DNA of 43,950 nucleotides from Sphingobacterium sp. (GTDB taxonomy: Bacteria > Bacteroidota > Bacteroidia > Sphingobacteriales > Sphingobacteriaceae), in assembly GCA_031277685.1 (NCBI GenBank), contig JAITLV010000324.1:1-43950 (forward strand), in the 5' to 3' direction. The translations under genes were made by a program, and so were the position numbers. Shown piece by piece: positions 9,319 through 17,038 of the stretch; within the stretch, counting starts at the first letter, position 1; every line of letters starts with the position of its first letter. The notes beneath the pieces are model-generated. The model was not told the origin of the DNA. It saw nothing but the letters and a program-made list of their open reading frames with translations, and ran no database searches.

Positions 9319-9936
9319 ATGTTTTATAATATTAAGGAGAAGATGTATAAACGTTATGGTTTTTTTGGGTGTATTAAGTTAATGTTCTCACTTCTTTACA
9401 CGAAGATATTTTATACAAGAGCAAGAATAATAAGGTTACCCTTTGATATTAGAAATAGACATTTAATAGTTATCGGAAATGGTTTGACTACGGGATTCAA
9501 CTGTAGGTTTGAAGCACATCCAATCAAGGATCCAAAGAATAAGTGCCTTCTTATAGGGGAAAATGTAGAAATGAACGATTTTGTACATATCGCAGCGGGG
9601 GAATGCGTCAATATTGGAAATCATGTTTTGATTGCGAGCAGGGTATTCATTTCTGATTTAAATCATGGCAGCTATACGGGGTCTTTACAAGACAGTCCTT
9701 TGTCTGAACCCAATAGTAGAGCGTTATCTACAGATCCTGTACTTATCAAGGATAATGTTTGGATAGGAGAAGGAGTCTGTATTTTAGCTGGTGTAACCAT
9801 AGGGAAGGGGGCAGTAATAGGGGCTTCATCTGTAGTTACAAGGGATATTCCTGATTATTGTATCGCTGTTGGAAATCCCGCGAAAGTTATAAAAACCTAC
9901 AATTTTGAGCAACAGGAGTGGGTCATTTCATCTTAG
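9319..9936 (+). CDS. Hexapeptide-repeat (LbH) O-acyltransferase, maltose/galactoside acetyltransferase-like
   Basis: The 205-residue protein has left-handed beta-helix hexapeptide repeats (IGENVEM, IAAGECVNIGNHVLIAS, IGEGVCILAGVTIGKGAVIGASSVV). It ends with the VGNPAKVIK motif typical of NodL/LacA-type acetyltransferases. The catalytic histidine is probably that in SDLNHGSY (about residue 115). The likely job is O-acetylation of a sugar in the locus A repeat unit, or acetylation of a nucleotide sugar. It is flanked by 43- and 68-base gaps, looser than the rest of the run. Confidence 0.85.
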   Translation: MFYNIKEKMYKRYGFFGCIKLMFSLLYTKIFYTRARIIRLPFDIRNRHLIVIGNGLTTGFNCRFEAHPIKDPKNKCLLIGENVEMNDFVHIAAGECVNIGNHVLIASRVFISDLNHGSYTGSLQDSPLSEPNSRALSTDPVLIKDNVWIGEGVCILAGVTIGKGAVIGASSVVTRDIPDYCIAVGNPAKVIKTYNFEQQEWVISS

Positions 9937-10004
9937 TATTTTTAGTTTGGTAATTGATTCTAGTAGCTTATTGATAGGCTATTGAGTGTTAAATTTATAT
10001 TTTA

Positions 10005-10835
10005 ATGAGCATTATTATTACCGGATCAATCGTTTTATATCAAAATGATCGAGATATGGTTAGGGCGGCGATTGATTCTTTCCTTAGAACGAACTTGAAT
10101 GTTAAACTTTTTTTAATTGATAATTCCCCATCCAATACTTTGGAAGAAATTATAGAGGATGCTCGGGTTTGCTATATACACAACCCATCCAATCCTGGAT
10201 TTGGGGCTGGGCATAATATTGCATTGAAATTGGCTATTCAAAAAGGGTCGACATATCATCTTATTTTAAACCCTGATGTTTATTACGCTGAAAGTGTATT
10301 GGAAGAATTGACCGATTATATGGAGAAGAATACTGATATTGGCAATATTATGCCTAAGGTACTCTATCCGAATAATGAGATCCAGCGGCTTTGTAAGCTG
10401 CTACCAACACCGTACGATTGGATAGGCAGAAGATTTAACCCGTTTAAAAAAATGGTGGAGAAGAGAAATGATCTTTTTGAACTTCGATTCACTGGTTATG
10501 ATCGAATTATGGATGTGCCCTATTTGTCAGGCTGTTTTATGTATTTGCGAATTTCAGCATTAAATGAGATAGGTCTTTTTGATGAAGGCATATTTATGTA
10601 TGGTGAAGAGACCGATTTGTGTAGGCGTCTAATAGATGCGGGGTATCGTACTGTTTTCTATCCAAGGGTACATATTTATCATCACTTTGAAAAAGGATCA
10701 CACAAATCGTGGCGTTTGACCAAAATAGGGATGCAGTCTGCGATCTATTACTTTAATAAGTGGGGCTGGTTTTTTGATCGTAAAAGACGTTTAATCAATA
10801 AAGATATCCTCAGGAAAATCAATTCTCAAAAATAG
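10005..10835 (+). CDS. Glycosyltransferase family 2, rhamnosyltransferase (WbbL)-like
   Basis: A 276-residue GT2 protein of the WbbL/RfbF type. It shows GSIVLYQND at the start, LIDNSPSN, NPGFGAGHNIAL, the N-P-D metal site at residues 89-91, SGCFMYLR, and the EETDLCRRL segment near residue 200. Members often transfer rhamnose from dTDP-L-rhamnose, but others use different donors. No rhamnose synthesis genes (rmlABCD) lie in this window, so the donor is uncertain. It is the last sugar-transfer gene of locus A. Confidence 0.83.
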   Translation: MSIIITGSIVLYQNDRDMVRAAIDSFLRTNLNVKLFLIDNSPSNTLEEIIEDARVCYIHNPSNPGFGAGHNIALKLAIQKGSTYHLILNPDVYYAESVLEELTDYMEKNTDIGNIMPKVLYPNNEIQRLCKLLPTPYDWIGRRFNPFKKMVEKRNDLFELRFTGYDRIMDVPYLSGCFMYLRISALNEIGLFDEGIFMYGEETDLCRRLIDAGYRTVFYPRVHIYHHFEKGSHKSWRLTKIGMQSAIYYFNKWGWFFDRKRRLINKDILRKINSQK

Positions 10836-10847
10836 GTAATAAGTTGT

Positions 10848-10855
10848 TATTTTTG
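10848..10855 (+). promoter_or_regulatory. Candidate Bacteroidota -7 element upstream of the exonuclease
   Basis: TATTTTTG matches the TAnnTTTG consensus, 23 bases before the exonuclease start. No TTTG/TTG -33 element is seen at the right distance, so this is a weak call. Confidence 0.3.
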
Positions 10856-10864
10856 CTAAAGTTT

Positions 10865-10875
10865 AAGGAGGAGGG
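10865..10875 (+). promoter_or_regulatory. Unusually strong Shine-Dalgarno sequence
   Basis: AAGGAGGAGGG lies 3-9 bases before the ATG at 10879. Most starts in this window have no such purine run, as is normal in Bacteroidota. It fixes the start of the exonuclease gene and makes it stand out from its neighbours. Confidence 0.7.
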
Positions 10876-10878
10876 TTA

Positions 10879-11400
10879 ATGCAATCAGATTTAAGTTTTA
10901 CAGCAATAGATTTCGAAACAGCTACGGCGAATCAGAATTCAGCCTGTGCGGTGGGGTTGGTCGTCGTAGAGCAGGGAATTATTGTTGAGGAATTCTATTC
11001 ATTAATACAACCTCCCAACAACCAGTATATGTGGCAGACGACACGTGTGCATGGTATTCGGCCTAAGGATACTGCGCAGGCTCCCACATTCAAGGAGTTG
11101 TTTCCGCGAATCTATCCTCTTATTAATAATCGAATTATGGTGGCCCATAATGAATTATTTGATCGTGGTGTACTTCGCAAAACGATGAGTTACTATAATT
11201 TATCCTATGATCACCTTGGATTAATGGACAGATGGGAATGCACATTTAAGATTTATCAAGGGAAAGGATTTAAACCTGCTCGTTTAAATGCCTGCTGTGA
11301 AGTTTTGGGTATTGAATTGAATCATCATGAAGCTCTTTCGGATGCGCGTGCTTGTGCGCAATTATTTATTCGACATCACGATGTAGGTTTGACTATATAG
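10879..11400 (+). CDS. DEDDh-family 3'-5' exonuclease (DNA polymerase III epsilon-like)
   Basis: The 173-residue protein consists of a single exonuclease domain. The catalytic set is visible: D11 and E13 in AIDFETA, D95 in AHNELFDRGVL, and H150 and D155 in HHEALSDA, which makes it a DEDDh enzyme expected to be active. Stand-alone proteins of this size occur widely in Bacteroidota and may act in DNA repair or RNA trimming. Nothing in it suggests sugar metabolism, so it seems a passenger between the locus A transferases and the cytidylyltransferases. It has its own strong ribosome binding site and a possible promoter. Confidence 0.88.
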   Translation: MQSDLSFTAIDFETATANQNSACAVGLVVVEQGIIVEEFYSLIQPPNNQYMWQTTRVHGIRPKDTAQAPTFKELFPRIYPLINNRIMVAHNELFDRGVLRKTMSYYNLSYDHLGLMDRWECTFKIYQGKGFKPARLNACCEVLGIELNHHEALSDARACAQLFIRHHDVGLTI

Positions 11401-11454
11401 TAATCCTATTTTTATCGAACCAAATATTACCTCCAATTGTTATTAGATATATCT

Positions 11455-11462
11455 TATCTTTG
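11455..11462 (+). promoter_or_regulatory. Candidate -7 element upstream of the cytidylyltransferase pair
   Basis: TATCTTTG fits TAnnTTTG and lies 47 bases before the ATG at 11510, in the 109-base gap after the exonuclease. A TTG at 11437-11439 is 15 bases upstream, which is shorter than usual, so the -33 part is doubtful. Confidence 0.45.
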
Positions 11463-11509
11463 GTATATGAATACAATAAAATTTCTATTCTATTAAAATC
11501 AATGCGACT

Positions 11510-11974
11510 ATGATAAAAATTCCAGAAAAAGGAATGCGAATTGGTATTACTTTCAGTGCATTCGACCTGCTGCATGCTGGGCATATTAAAATGTTGGAAG
11601 ATGCAAAAAGACAATGTGATTATTTGATCTGTGGCCTACAGACAGATCCAACTATTGACCGTCCTGAAAAAAACAAACCTGTTCAGACCGTTGTAGAACG
11701 TTATATACAGCTCAAGGGTTGTAAATATGTCGATCAGATTGTTCCTTATGCGACTGAACAAGATCTAGAAGATATCTTACGCTCATTCAATATTGATGTG
11801 CGAATTGTTGGCGATGAATACCGCGAGAAAAGCTTTACTGGAAGAACCTATTGTGAGGAAAAAGGTATTGAACTCTATTTCAATAGCAGAGATCACCGCT
11901 TCTCAAGCTCGGGCTTGCGGAGAATTGTTGCAGATGCCAATTCGCAAGATGGAACAGCTCTAGAAATAGGCTAA
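11510..11974 (+). CDS. Cytidylyltransferase-like nucleotidyltransferase (TagD-like), copy 1
   Basis: A 154-residue HxGH nucleotidyltransferase: the fold opens with IGITFSAFDLLHAGHI (HAGH at residues 22-25) and ends with a HRFSSSGLRR segment in place of TagD's RTxGISTT. Enzymes of this family transfer CMP or AMP onto a phosphorylated small molecule, for example CTP plus glycerol-3-phosphate giving CDP-glycerol. The substrate here is unknown. A second copy follows 59 bases later. An in-frame ATG at 11534 would give the same N-terminus as that copy and is a possible alternative start. Confidence 0.8.
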   Translation: MIKIPEKGMRIGITFSAFDLLHAGHIKMLEDAKRQCDYLICGLQTDPTIDRPEKNKPVQTVVERYIQLKGCKYVDQIVPYATEQDLEDILRSFNIDVRIVGDEYREKSFTGRTYCEEKGIELYFNSRDHRFSSSGLRRIVADANSQDGTALEIG

Positions 11975-12033
11975 TCATTATAGATAGTACGAAGCTAAAC
12001 GATCTAATCAACCACTAGAGAAAAGATTATAAG

Positions 12034-12456
12034 ATGAAAATTGGAATTACCTTTGGCGTGTTTGACTTACTGCACGCTGGCCATATTATGATGCTTGAAG
12101 AAGCAAAGAGAAATTGTGATTACCTGATTGTTGGTTTAAATACAGATCCCTCAGAAGTATTTCCTGAGAAAGCTAAACCGACGCAAACGATTGTCGAAAG
12201 ATATGTACAATTGGAAGGTTGTCGCTATGTAGATGAAATTATCCCTTATGAGACGGAGCAAGATTTGATTGATATGATCAAAGCACTTCCTATTCATATC
12301 CGTATTATTGGCGAGGAATATCGGGACAAAGATTTTTCGGGTCGTATGTACTGCGTAGAAGAGAATATTGAAATCTATTATAATAAGCGAACACATCGTT
12401 TTTCGAGCGCGGGACTGCGTCGTGTTGTCGCTGCAAAAGAGGAACAGCAAAAATAA
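12034..12456 (+). CDS. Cytidylyltransferase-like nucleotidyltransferase (TagD-like), copy 2
   Basis: A 140-residue paralogue of the gene at 11510, with roughly 60% identity by eye over the whole length. It keeps HAGH (residues 14-17), the PEKAKPTQTIVERY segment, GEEYRDKDF and the HRFSSAGLRR end. Both copies look intact, so either each has its own substrate or the duplication is recent but functional. It lies 5 bases before manC, which suggests cotranscription with GDP-mannose synthesis. No CDP-alditol phosphotransferase of the TagF type is visible in the window. Confidence 0.8.
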   Translation: MKIGITFGVFDLLHAGHIMMLEEAKRNCDYLIVGLNTDPSEVFPEKAKPTQTIVERYVQLEGCRYVDEIIPYETEQDLIDMIKALPIHIRIIGEEYRDKDFSGRMYCVEENIEIYYNKRTHRFSSAGLRRVVAAKEEQQK

Positions 12457-12461
12457 AGATT

Positions 12462-13460
12462 ATGAGCAGAATAATTCATGTTGTTTTAACAGGTGGAGTA
12501 GGTAGCCGTTTGTGGCCGCTTTCGCGTAAAAGTTATCCCAAGCAATACCTTGATTTATTTAAGGATGGCTCATTGTTTGAAATGACTGTTAAACGTAATC
12601 AATCCCTTTGCGGGCAAGTGATTGTTGTGGGCAACTGTGATAATCATAGTTTGAGCCGTGAAGTCATGGAAAACAATAAGATAGACTATATTGACATTGT
12701 AGAGGCTACACCCCGTAATACAGCTGCTGCTATTGCTTTCGCTGCCTTTGCCGCACAGCCGGATGATATTTTGATTGTGACGCCTTCTGATCATGTAATT
12801 GTAGGTGAGGAGGCTTATGCGGAAGCAATCAAAGCTGGGATAGAAAAGGCTAATAAAGGTTATATTGTTACGTTTGGTATTCAGCCGACACGTCCTGAAA
12901 CGGGGTACGGCTATATCGAATATAAGGATGACAAAGTTTTATCCTTCCGCGAAAAACCAAATCAGGATACCGCAGAAGATTTTATTGAACGCGGCAATTT
13001 CTTATGGAATTCTGGGATGTTCTGTTTTAGAGCCGATACGTTTCTGGCCGAGTTACAGACTTTTGAGCCTAAAGTGTATGCAACAGCATTCAACGCATGG
13101 CAGCATCGCAAGGATGGAGAGCTGGATTTGGCTCTATCTAAGGAGATTCCATCGATCTCCATTGACTATGCGGTGATGGAGCGCTCCAAGAAAATTCGTG
13201 TTGTCGCCACCAGTTTTCAATGGTCCGATCTCGGTTCCTTTGAGTCGATGTATGATTATTTGAAACAGACGGGGCATCCGGTTGATGAGAATGGCAATAT
13301 GGTTATCGGTACCGATATCTATACGGCATTTGTGGGGATGCGCGATAGTATTCTTGTACATACAAAAGATGCGATACTGGTATTACAAAAAGAGAAATCC
13401 CAGGATGTCAAGAAAATTTATAATACATTGGAACGTCATCAGTCCAAACTGATCGACTAA
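12462..13460 (+). CDS. manC: Mannose-1-phosphate guanylyltransferase
   Basis: The 332-residue enzyme makes GDP-mannose from GTP and mannose-1-phosphate. The nucleotidyltransferase signature is clear: TGGVGSRLWPLSRKSYPKQ at residues 10-28, with the active-site lysine K27 in PKQ. It is followed by TPSDHVI, and by the sugar-phosphate-binding FREKP at residues 162-166 with FLWNSGMF. It lacks the C-terminal phosphomannose isomerase domain of the long bifunctional ManC/AlgA proteins, so it is the short single-function form. It is the last gene of locus A; a 319-base gene-free stretch with a hairpin follows. GDP-mannose could feed a mannosyltransferase in the locus, or be converted to GDP-fucose elsewhere. 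Confidence 0.92.
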   Translation: MSRIIHVVLTGGVGSRLWPLSRKSYPKQYLDLFKDGSLFEMTVKRNQSLCGQVIVVGNCDNHSLSREVMENNKIDYIDIVEATPRNTAAAIAFAAFAAQPDDILIVTPSDHVIVGEEAYAEAIKAGIEKANKGYIVTFGIQPTRPETGYGYIEYKDDKVLSFREKPNQDTAEDFIERGNFLWNSGMFCFRADTFLAELQTFEPKVYATAFNAWQHRKDGELDLALSKEIPSISIDYAVMERSKKIRVVATSFQWSDLGSFESMYDYLKQTGHPVDENGNMVIGTDIYTAFVGMRDSILVHTKDAILVLQKEKSQDVKKIYNTLERHQSKLID

Positions 13461-13511
13461 TTTCAATCTAGCTACAAGTTAAACTATTTCCTTGTAAGCT
13501 CGGATCAATAT

Positions 13512-13548
13512 AATCAGCTACATGAGCTAATTTAGCGTGTAGCTGATT
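13512..13548. repeat. Long inverted repeat (hairpin) after manC
   Basis: Perfect 11-base arms, AATCAGCTACA (13512-13522) and TGTAGCTGATT (13538-13548), enclose a smaller GCTA/TAGC dyad. It lies 52 bases past the manC stop. No run of T follows on the + strand, so it is not a classic intrinsic terminator, but it may stop or stabilise the end of the locus A transcript. The rest of the gene-free stretch 13461-13779 holds only the promoter candidate at 13687-13719. Confidence 0.6.
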
Positions 13549-13686
13549 CCTGCTCTCAGGAAGAAATGTAAAACTCGAATTCGTATAGTCCTTAAGTAAA
13601 TTATTCAATAAATCCAATATAAAAATACACTATATGGTTGATTTTTAGCTAAATATGTGATTGTCCCCAATTTGTCCCCTGTCAAT

Positions 13687-13719
13687 TTTAGCCATCTATC
13701 GCGAATTACCCTAATTTTG
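13687..13719 (+). promoter_or_regulatory. Candidate Bacteroidota promoter for the first FQDxPGQYSG gene
   Basis: TAATTTTG at 13712-13719 fits the TAnnTTTG -7 box. A TTTA at 13687-13690, 21 bases upstream, is one mismatch from the TTTG -33 box. Transcription would begin near 13726, about 54 bases before the ATG at 13780. Confidence 0.5.
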
Positions 13720-13779
13720 AGATATAGTTAAATGCAATCATAAGATTGTATAACGCCTAGTCCTATTATCTATTTTATT

Positions 13780-14268
13780 ATGGTACTTATTTTAACAGTT
13801 TCAGTTATCGTTTTATTTATTATTTATTTTATTCTACAATCAAGGCAGCGGGAAAAGCTATTTAACGAAGCTGTTTCGATGCAGGTCAACTACCTGTTTC
13901 AGGATAGGCCCGGACAATACAGTGGCGACTATCGGACAAAAAGTGGTGTTTTTGTATTTCGGACGAAGTCCAAAGACGAAGAGCTTAAAAATATGGTAAT
14001 CAAACAGGTCAAACCTGATCATCCCGCTTTGGTTGTCAATCTGGAACAGATTGTTGTGGTGCCTTTCGAAAGCAAAAAAGAGGATTCAGATGTATCGGTG
14101 CGGTTTAAATTACAACGAAAGAAAGGTGAAATAACAGCATTGGAAGGTAAAGGGATACGAATTGCTGGTGTGTTGAATTATGCCAACAGAAAACCAAAAA
14201 CGTTTAGTACAGTATTGAAGATAGGAGAGCTTTATCAATCAAACGAACAATCGAATCAGACGACATAA
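13780..14268 (+). CDS. Membrane-anchored protein of unknown function (FQDxPGQYSG family), copy 1
   Basis: I do not recognise this family. The 162-residue protein has one membrane helix at residues 3-19 and then a soluble domain, apparently all beta. Motifs shared with the gene at 17039 are FQDRPGQYSG (residues 40-49), a VFR strand, VVVPF, VSVRF and GVLNYAN near 135. There is no lipobox. Being next to a two-component system suggests a role in, or control by, signalling, but that rests only on position. It runs tail to tail with the response regulator and shares a terminator with it. Confidence 0.75.
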   Translation: MVLILTVSVIVLFIIYFILQSRQREKLFNEAVSMQVNYLFQDRPGQYSGDYRTKSGVFVFRTKSKDEELKNMVIKQVKPDHPALVVNLEQIVVVPFESKKEDSDVSVRFKLQRKKGEITALEGKGIRIAGVLNYANRKPKTFSTVLKIGELYQSNEQSNQTT

Positions 14269-14294
14269 TTTGCATTAATTCTTATTTTATGGGA

Positions 14295-14328
14295 AAGGGT
14301 TTGTAATGGAACAAACCCTTATTTTTTT
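14295..14328. terminator. Rho-independent terminator between convergent genes
   Basis: A perfect 10-base stem, AAGGGTTTGT (14295-14304) with ACAAACCCTT (14311-14320), has a 6-base loop and is followed by a run of seven T. It closes the + strand gene at 13780. As the next gene's - strand stop is at 14331, it probably serves both directions, although the T-run favours +. Confidence 0.9.
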
Positions 14329-14330
14329 AC

Positions 14331-14942
14331 TTAGAATTTCAGCAAATGTTGATGTTCGATAGCCCAGGATAAGAGCGCATTGTTTTCTTCCTGGAGGTCA
14401 AGCTTCCGGCAGATGCGGTGCCTGGTATTTTTGATGGTGTAGGGACTGAGGAATAGTGATTCGGCAATATATTTAGTCGTATGTCGGAGGGCTATCAGCT
14501 TAAGGATATTTAACTCTGCCGGAGTCAATGTTTTTAGTTTTTCCACCGTTTGATTTTTATCCCTTTGTTGTTGTAGGCGCTGGATAACCAAGTGCGTGCC
14601 AGCATAGAGCCGATTTTCTCCCAACGGTTTAATAATGTAATTTTCAGGATTTAGTGCTGCTGCGCGGTCTATGCTGCTTTTCGATTGATACGAAGTAATA
14701 AAAATAAGACTAAAAAGCTTGGTTGCGGCATATTTTTCCATTAACTCAATGCCATCTAGTCGATCATTGAGCTGAATATCACAGAGTATTAGATCTGGTG
14801 AGTTTTGCGCCATGTATTGATCTGCCTCGTCAACGGTGAGGGCAATATGCAATTCCAATCCTGAATAAAGGGAATGAAGTTGATATTCGATAAATCGGGC
14901 GATAATCATTTCGTCTTCTACAATTAAAACTTTTAGGCTCAT
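14331..14942 (-). CDS. Response regulator with LuxR-type DNA-binding domain
   Basis: The 203-residue protein has a receiver domain (residues about 1-120) and a LuxR-type helix-turn-helix (about 135-200). The acidic pocket ED at 9-10, phospho-acceptor D55 in LCDIQ, T83 in FITSY and K105 in IIKPL are all present, so it should be phosphorylated and active. The HTH has the usual LTPAELNILKLIA opening and KYIAESLFLSPYTIKNTRHRI core. Its start overlaps the sensor kinase stop by 4 bases (ATGA), which marks the pair as cognate. Its targets are unknown; the nearby palindrome at 16924 and the polysaccharide genes are candidates. Confidence 0.92.
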   Translation of the reverse strand: MSLKVLIVEDEMIIARFIEYQLHSLYSGLELHIALTVDEADQYMAQNSPDLILCDIQLNDRLDGIELMEKYAATKLFSLIFITSYQSKSSIDRAAALNPENYIIKPLGENRLYAGTHLVIQRLQQQRDKNQTVEKLKTLTPAELNILKLIALRHTTKYIAESLFLSPYTIKNTRHRICRKLDLQEENNALLSWAIEHQHLLKF

Positions 14943-16858
14943 ATCATGTTGTTAAATTCAAATATATACTGAAATCCTCGCTCTGGCTGGATGGTCACGG
15001 TTCCTTTAATCTGCCTGGTTAGGTCTTTCACCAGACCAATTCCGAAAGAAGTTGATAAAACGGTTTGGGCGGCGCCAACGCCATTATCTTCAAAATGCAT
15101 GATTGTCGCAAGTTTTTTCTTGATGATACTTAGGCTAATGACTGGAGTGCTTGTGCTTCCTTTTGGAAAAGCATATTTATAACTATTTGTCAATAGCTCT
15201 GTGATGATCAACGCTAGCGGGATCGACGTGTTTGTGGATATCAACCAGTCTTGTTCAATTTCGAGGTTAACCCAGACCTTTTTTTCTGGATCATGCATCT
15301 GTCTGAGGTAATTGACCGTTTCAATAACCAACGTTTTTAATTTCAGCTGGCTGTTTTGGTTATACACCAGCTGCTGGTTGACCAGCATCATGGCGTGAAT
15401 GCGGTCTTGCATCGACTGGATGGCCTGATTATATTGAACACCATGGCTTTCACCTGTTTTGTACAGGCTTCCGAGACTATATAAGAGCTGCAGGTTGTTT
15501 TTTACCCGATGATTAACCTCATCGATCAATGTCTCAATATAGTGATTCTTTTGAAGCAGTTGGATTTGCTGTTCATAAAGTGCATTATTTGCTTTCTTTA
15601 GTTCATTTGTTCTTTCCTGCACAATTGACTCTGTCGATTGATGATAGTCCAGCTCATTTTTTCGCAATTTTAAGCGTATACCGATCAATAGCAACATGGT
15701 AATGCACAGGGCAAAAAACTGCGTCAGCATAGAAACATATTGTATGGCCTGTTCTTGAAAAGTGAGTGCACAGTAGACCATAGCAGTGATACCGGTCACA
15801 AAAAACACACTTCCATACGCCAAGAAGCGCTGCATCAGGTCTATCTTTTTCCAGAGTGAAATAAAAAGGTTGGAAAAATAAAGCATATGAATAATGCCGA
15901 GCGTAATATTTACCCAGTTACTTTGTTTATAATTGACAAAATAAAAATTATTGACAAATGTAAATAGTGCCGTGATGCCAATCGTGAAAATAATGTAATA
16001 AGCTACTTTATAATAATGGGTATGCAGCTTCCTTAATTGAAGAAAATCTATGGTCAACAGATAGAAACTAATAGCAGCAAATCTGCTAAAGAGTGATACC
16101 ATGCTCCAGCCCAGTTGGGGACTGTCATAAAAGATAAAATCGACAAAGATGTTTTGAAGCGCAACGCTATACATACCGATAGATAGCAAGAACAGAAAAA
16201 TCCAGATATAGGGTCGGTAGCGTGATACTATCCATGCCAATGCCATATACAGCAGGAGTACAATAATGGCACCTTCCATAAATGCATGGACAATTCGGCT
16301 ATGTTGTTTCTTTTTAACATAATCCAGTTCTGTCTGTAAATGGAAATTATACAGCGGTGTGTAGCCTTTGCTATGTTTTACCCGGAGCAATATGGTATAG
16401 GGTTTTCCCGCTTCCAAGTTTAAAACAAAATGATCACGGCCATCTCGCGGATCCAGATCCTTGCGTTTACGGAACAAGCCTGATTTCTTTTTATAGACGA
16501 TTTCACCTTTTGAATCGATTACGGTGAGATTGACATATGTTAAATTGTCGAAAGATAACACATAATTGCCTGTTTTTAAGCTATCTGAAAGACTTATTTC
16601 CTTTTTGAGCCAAAAAATGCCTTTTTCTTGATCAACTTCCCTTTTAATTCGGTTGAGGGGAGCAAAAAGGACGGAATGATGATAGTAATATATCGGATTG
16701 GTATACTCAGCGGATTCCTTTGCAATGAGAAGAGGCGAGTTTTTGGCGATGCAAGTCTCTATTGCAACCTGATTATTGGCCATCATCGCGTCTCTTCCGA
16801 AACGGATGGTTGCTATGCATATCAACATTAAGATGGTGACAATAATATTTGGCTTCAT
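14939..16858 (-). CDS. 7TMR-DISM sensor histidine kinase (HisKA_2 type)
   Basis: A 639-residue inner-membrane kinase. After an N-terminal membrane or signal segment comes a periplasmic 7TMR-DISM extracellular domain (about 30-175), of a jelly-roll type often thought to bind carbohydrates. Seven membrane helices follow (about 183-395), then a coiled coil, then the HisKA_2 box with the phospho-acceptor H450 in EVNHRVKNNLQ. The ATPase domain shows ITELLTNSYKY, FEDNGVG and FGIGLV. It phosphorylates the overlapping response regulator. A periplasmic sugar-sensing domain beside polysaccharide loci is suggestive, but no ligand can be named. Confidence 0.9.
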   Translation of the reverse strand: MKPNIIVTILMLICIATIRFGRDAMMANNQVAIETCIAKNSPLLIAKESAEYTNPIYYYHHSVLFAPLNRIKREVDQEKGIFWLKKEISLSDSLKTGNYVLSFDNLTYVNLTVIDSKGEIVYKKKSGLFRKRKDLDPRDGRDHFVLNLEAGKPYTILLRVKHSKGYTPLYNFHLQTELDYVKKKQHSRIVHAFMEGAIIVLLLYMALAWIVSRYRPYIWIFLFLLSIGMYSVALQNIFVDFIFYDSPQLGWSMVSLFSRFAAISFYLLTIDFLQLRKLHTHYYKVAYYIIFTIGITALFTFVNNFYFVNYKQSNWVNITLGIIHMLYFSNLFISLWKKIDLMQRFLAYGSVFFVTGITAMVYCALTFQEQAIQYVSMLTQFFALCITMLLLIGIRLKLRKNELDYHQSTESIVQERTNELKKANNALYEQQIQLLQKNHYIETLIDEVNHRVKNNLQLLYSLGSLYKTGESHGVQYNQAIQSMQDRIHAMMLVNQQLVYNQNSQLKLKTLVIETVNYLRQMHDPEKKVWVNLEIEQDWLISTNTSIPLALIITELLTNSYKYAFPKGSTSTPVISLSIIKKKLATIMHFEDNGVGAAQTVLSTSFGIGLVKDLTRQIKGTVTIQPERGFQYIFEFNNMI

Positions 16859-16923
16859 AAGGCAAACAAAAATGCATTATTTTCATTAAACCTAATAAGC
16901 TTTTATTTTCCTAATTGTAAATA

Positions 16924-16937
16924 AGACCCTAGGGTCT
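16924..16937. promoter_or_regulatory. 14-bp perfect palindrome in the divergent promoter region
   Basis: AGACCCTAGGGTCT is a perfect 14-base palindrome between the - strand sensor kinase (start 16858) and the + strand gene at 17039, about 25 bases upstream of a TAnnTTTG box. Short palindromes like this are typical operator sites, and LuxR-type regulators bind such sites. That the adjacent response regulator binds here is a guess. Confidence 0.5.
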
Positions 16938-16961
16938 CTGTTCCCGTCTAAAATTACTTGT

Positions 16962-16969
16962 TACTTTTG
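16962..16969 (+). promoter_or_regulatory. Candidate -7 element for the second FQDxPGQYSG gene
   Basis: TACTTTTG fits TAnnTTTG and lies 69 bases before the ATG at 17039. No clear TTTG is seen about 20 bases upstream, which would fit a promoter that needs an activator, perhaps at the palindrome at 16924. Confidence 0.5.
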
Positions 16970-17038
16970 TTATACGCATTTAGAGGAATATCTACGAACG
17001 CAAGGATATTGACATTCAGATAGAATGACGAGTTGATT

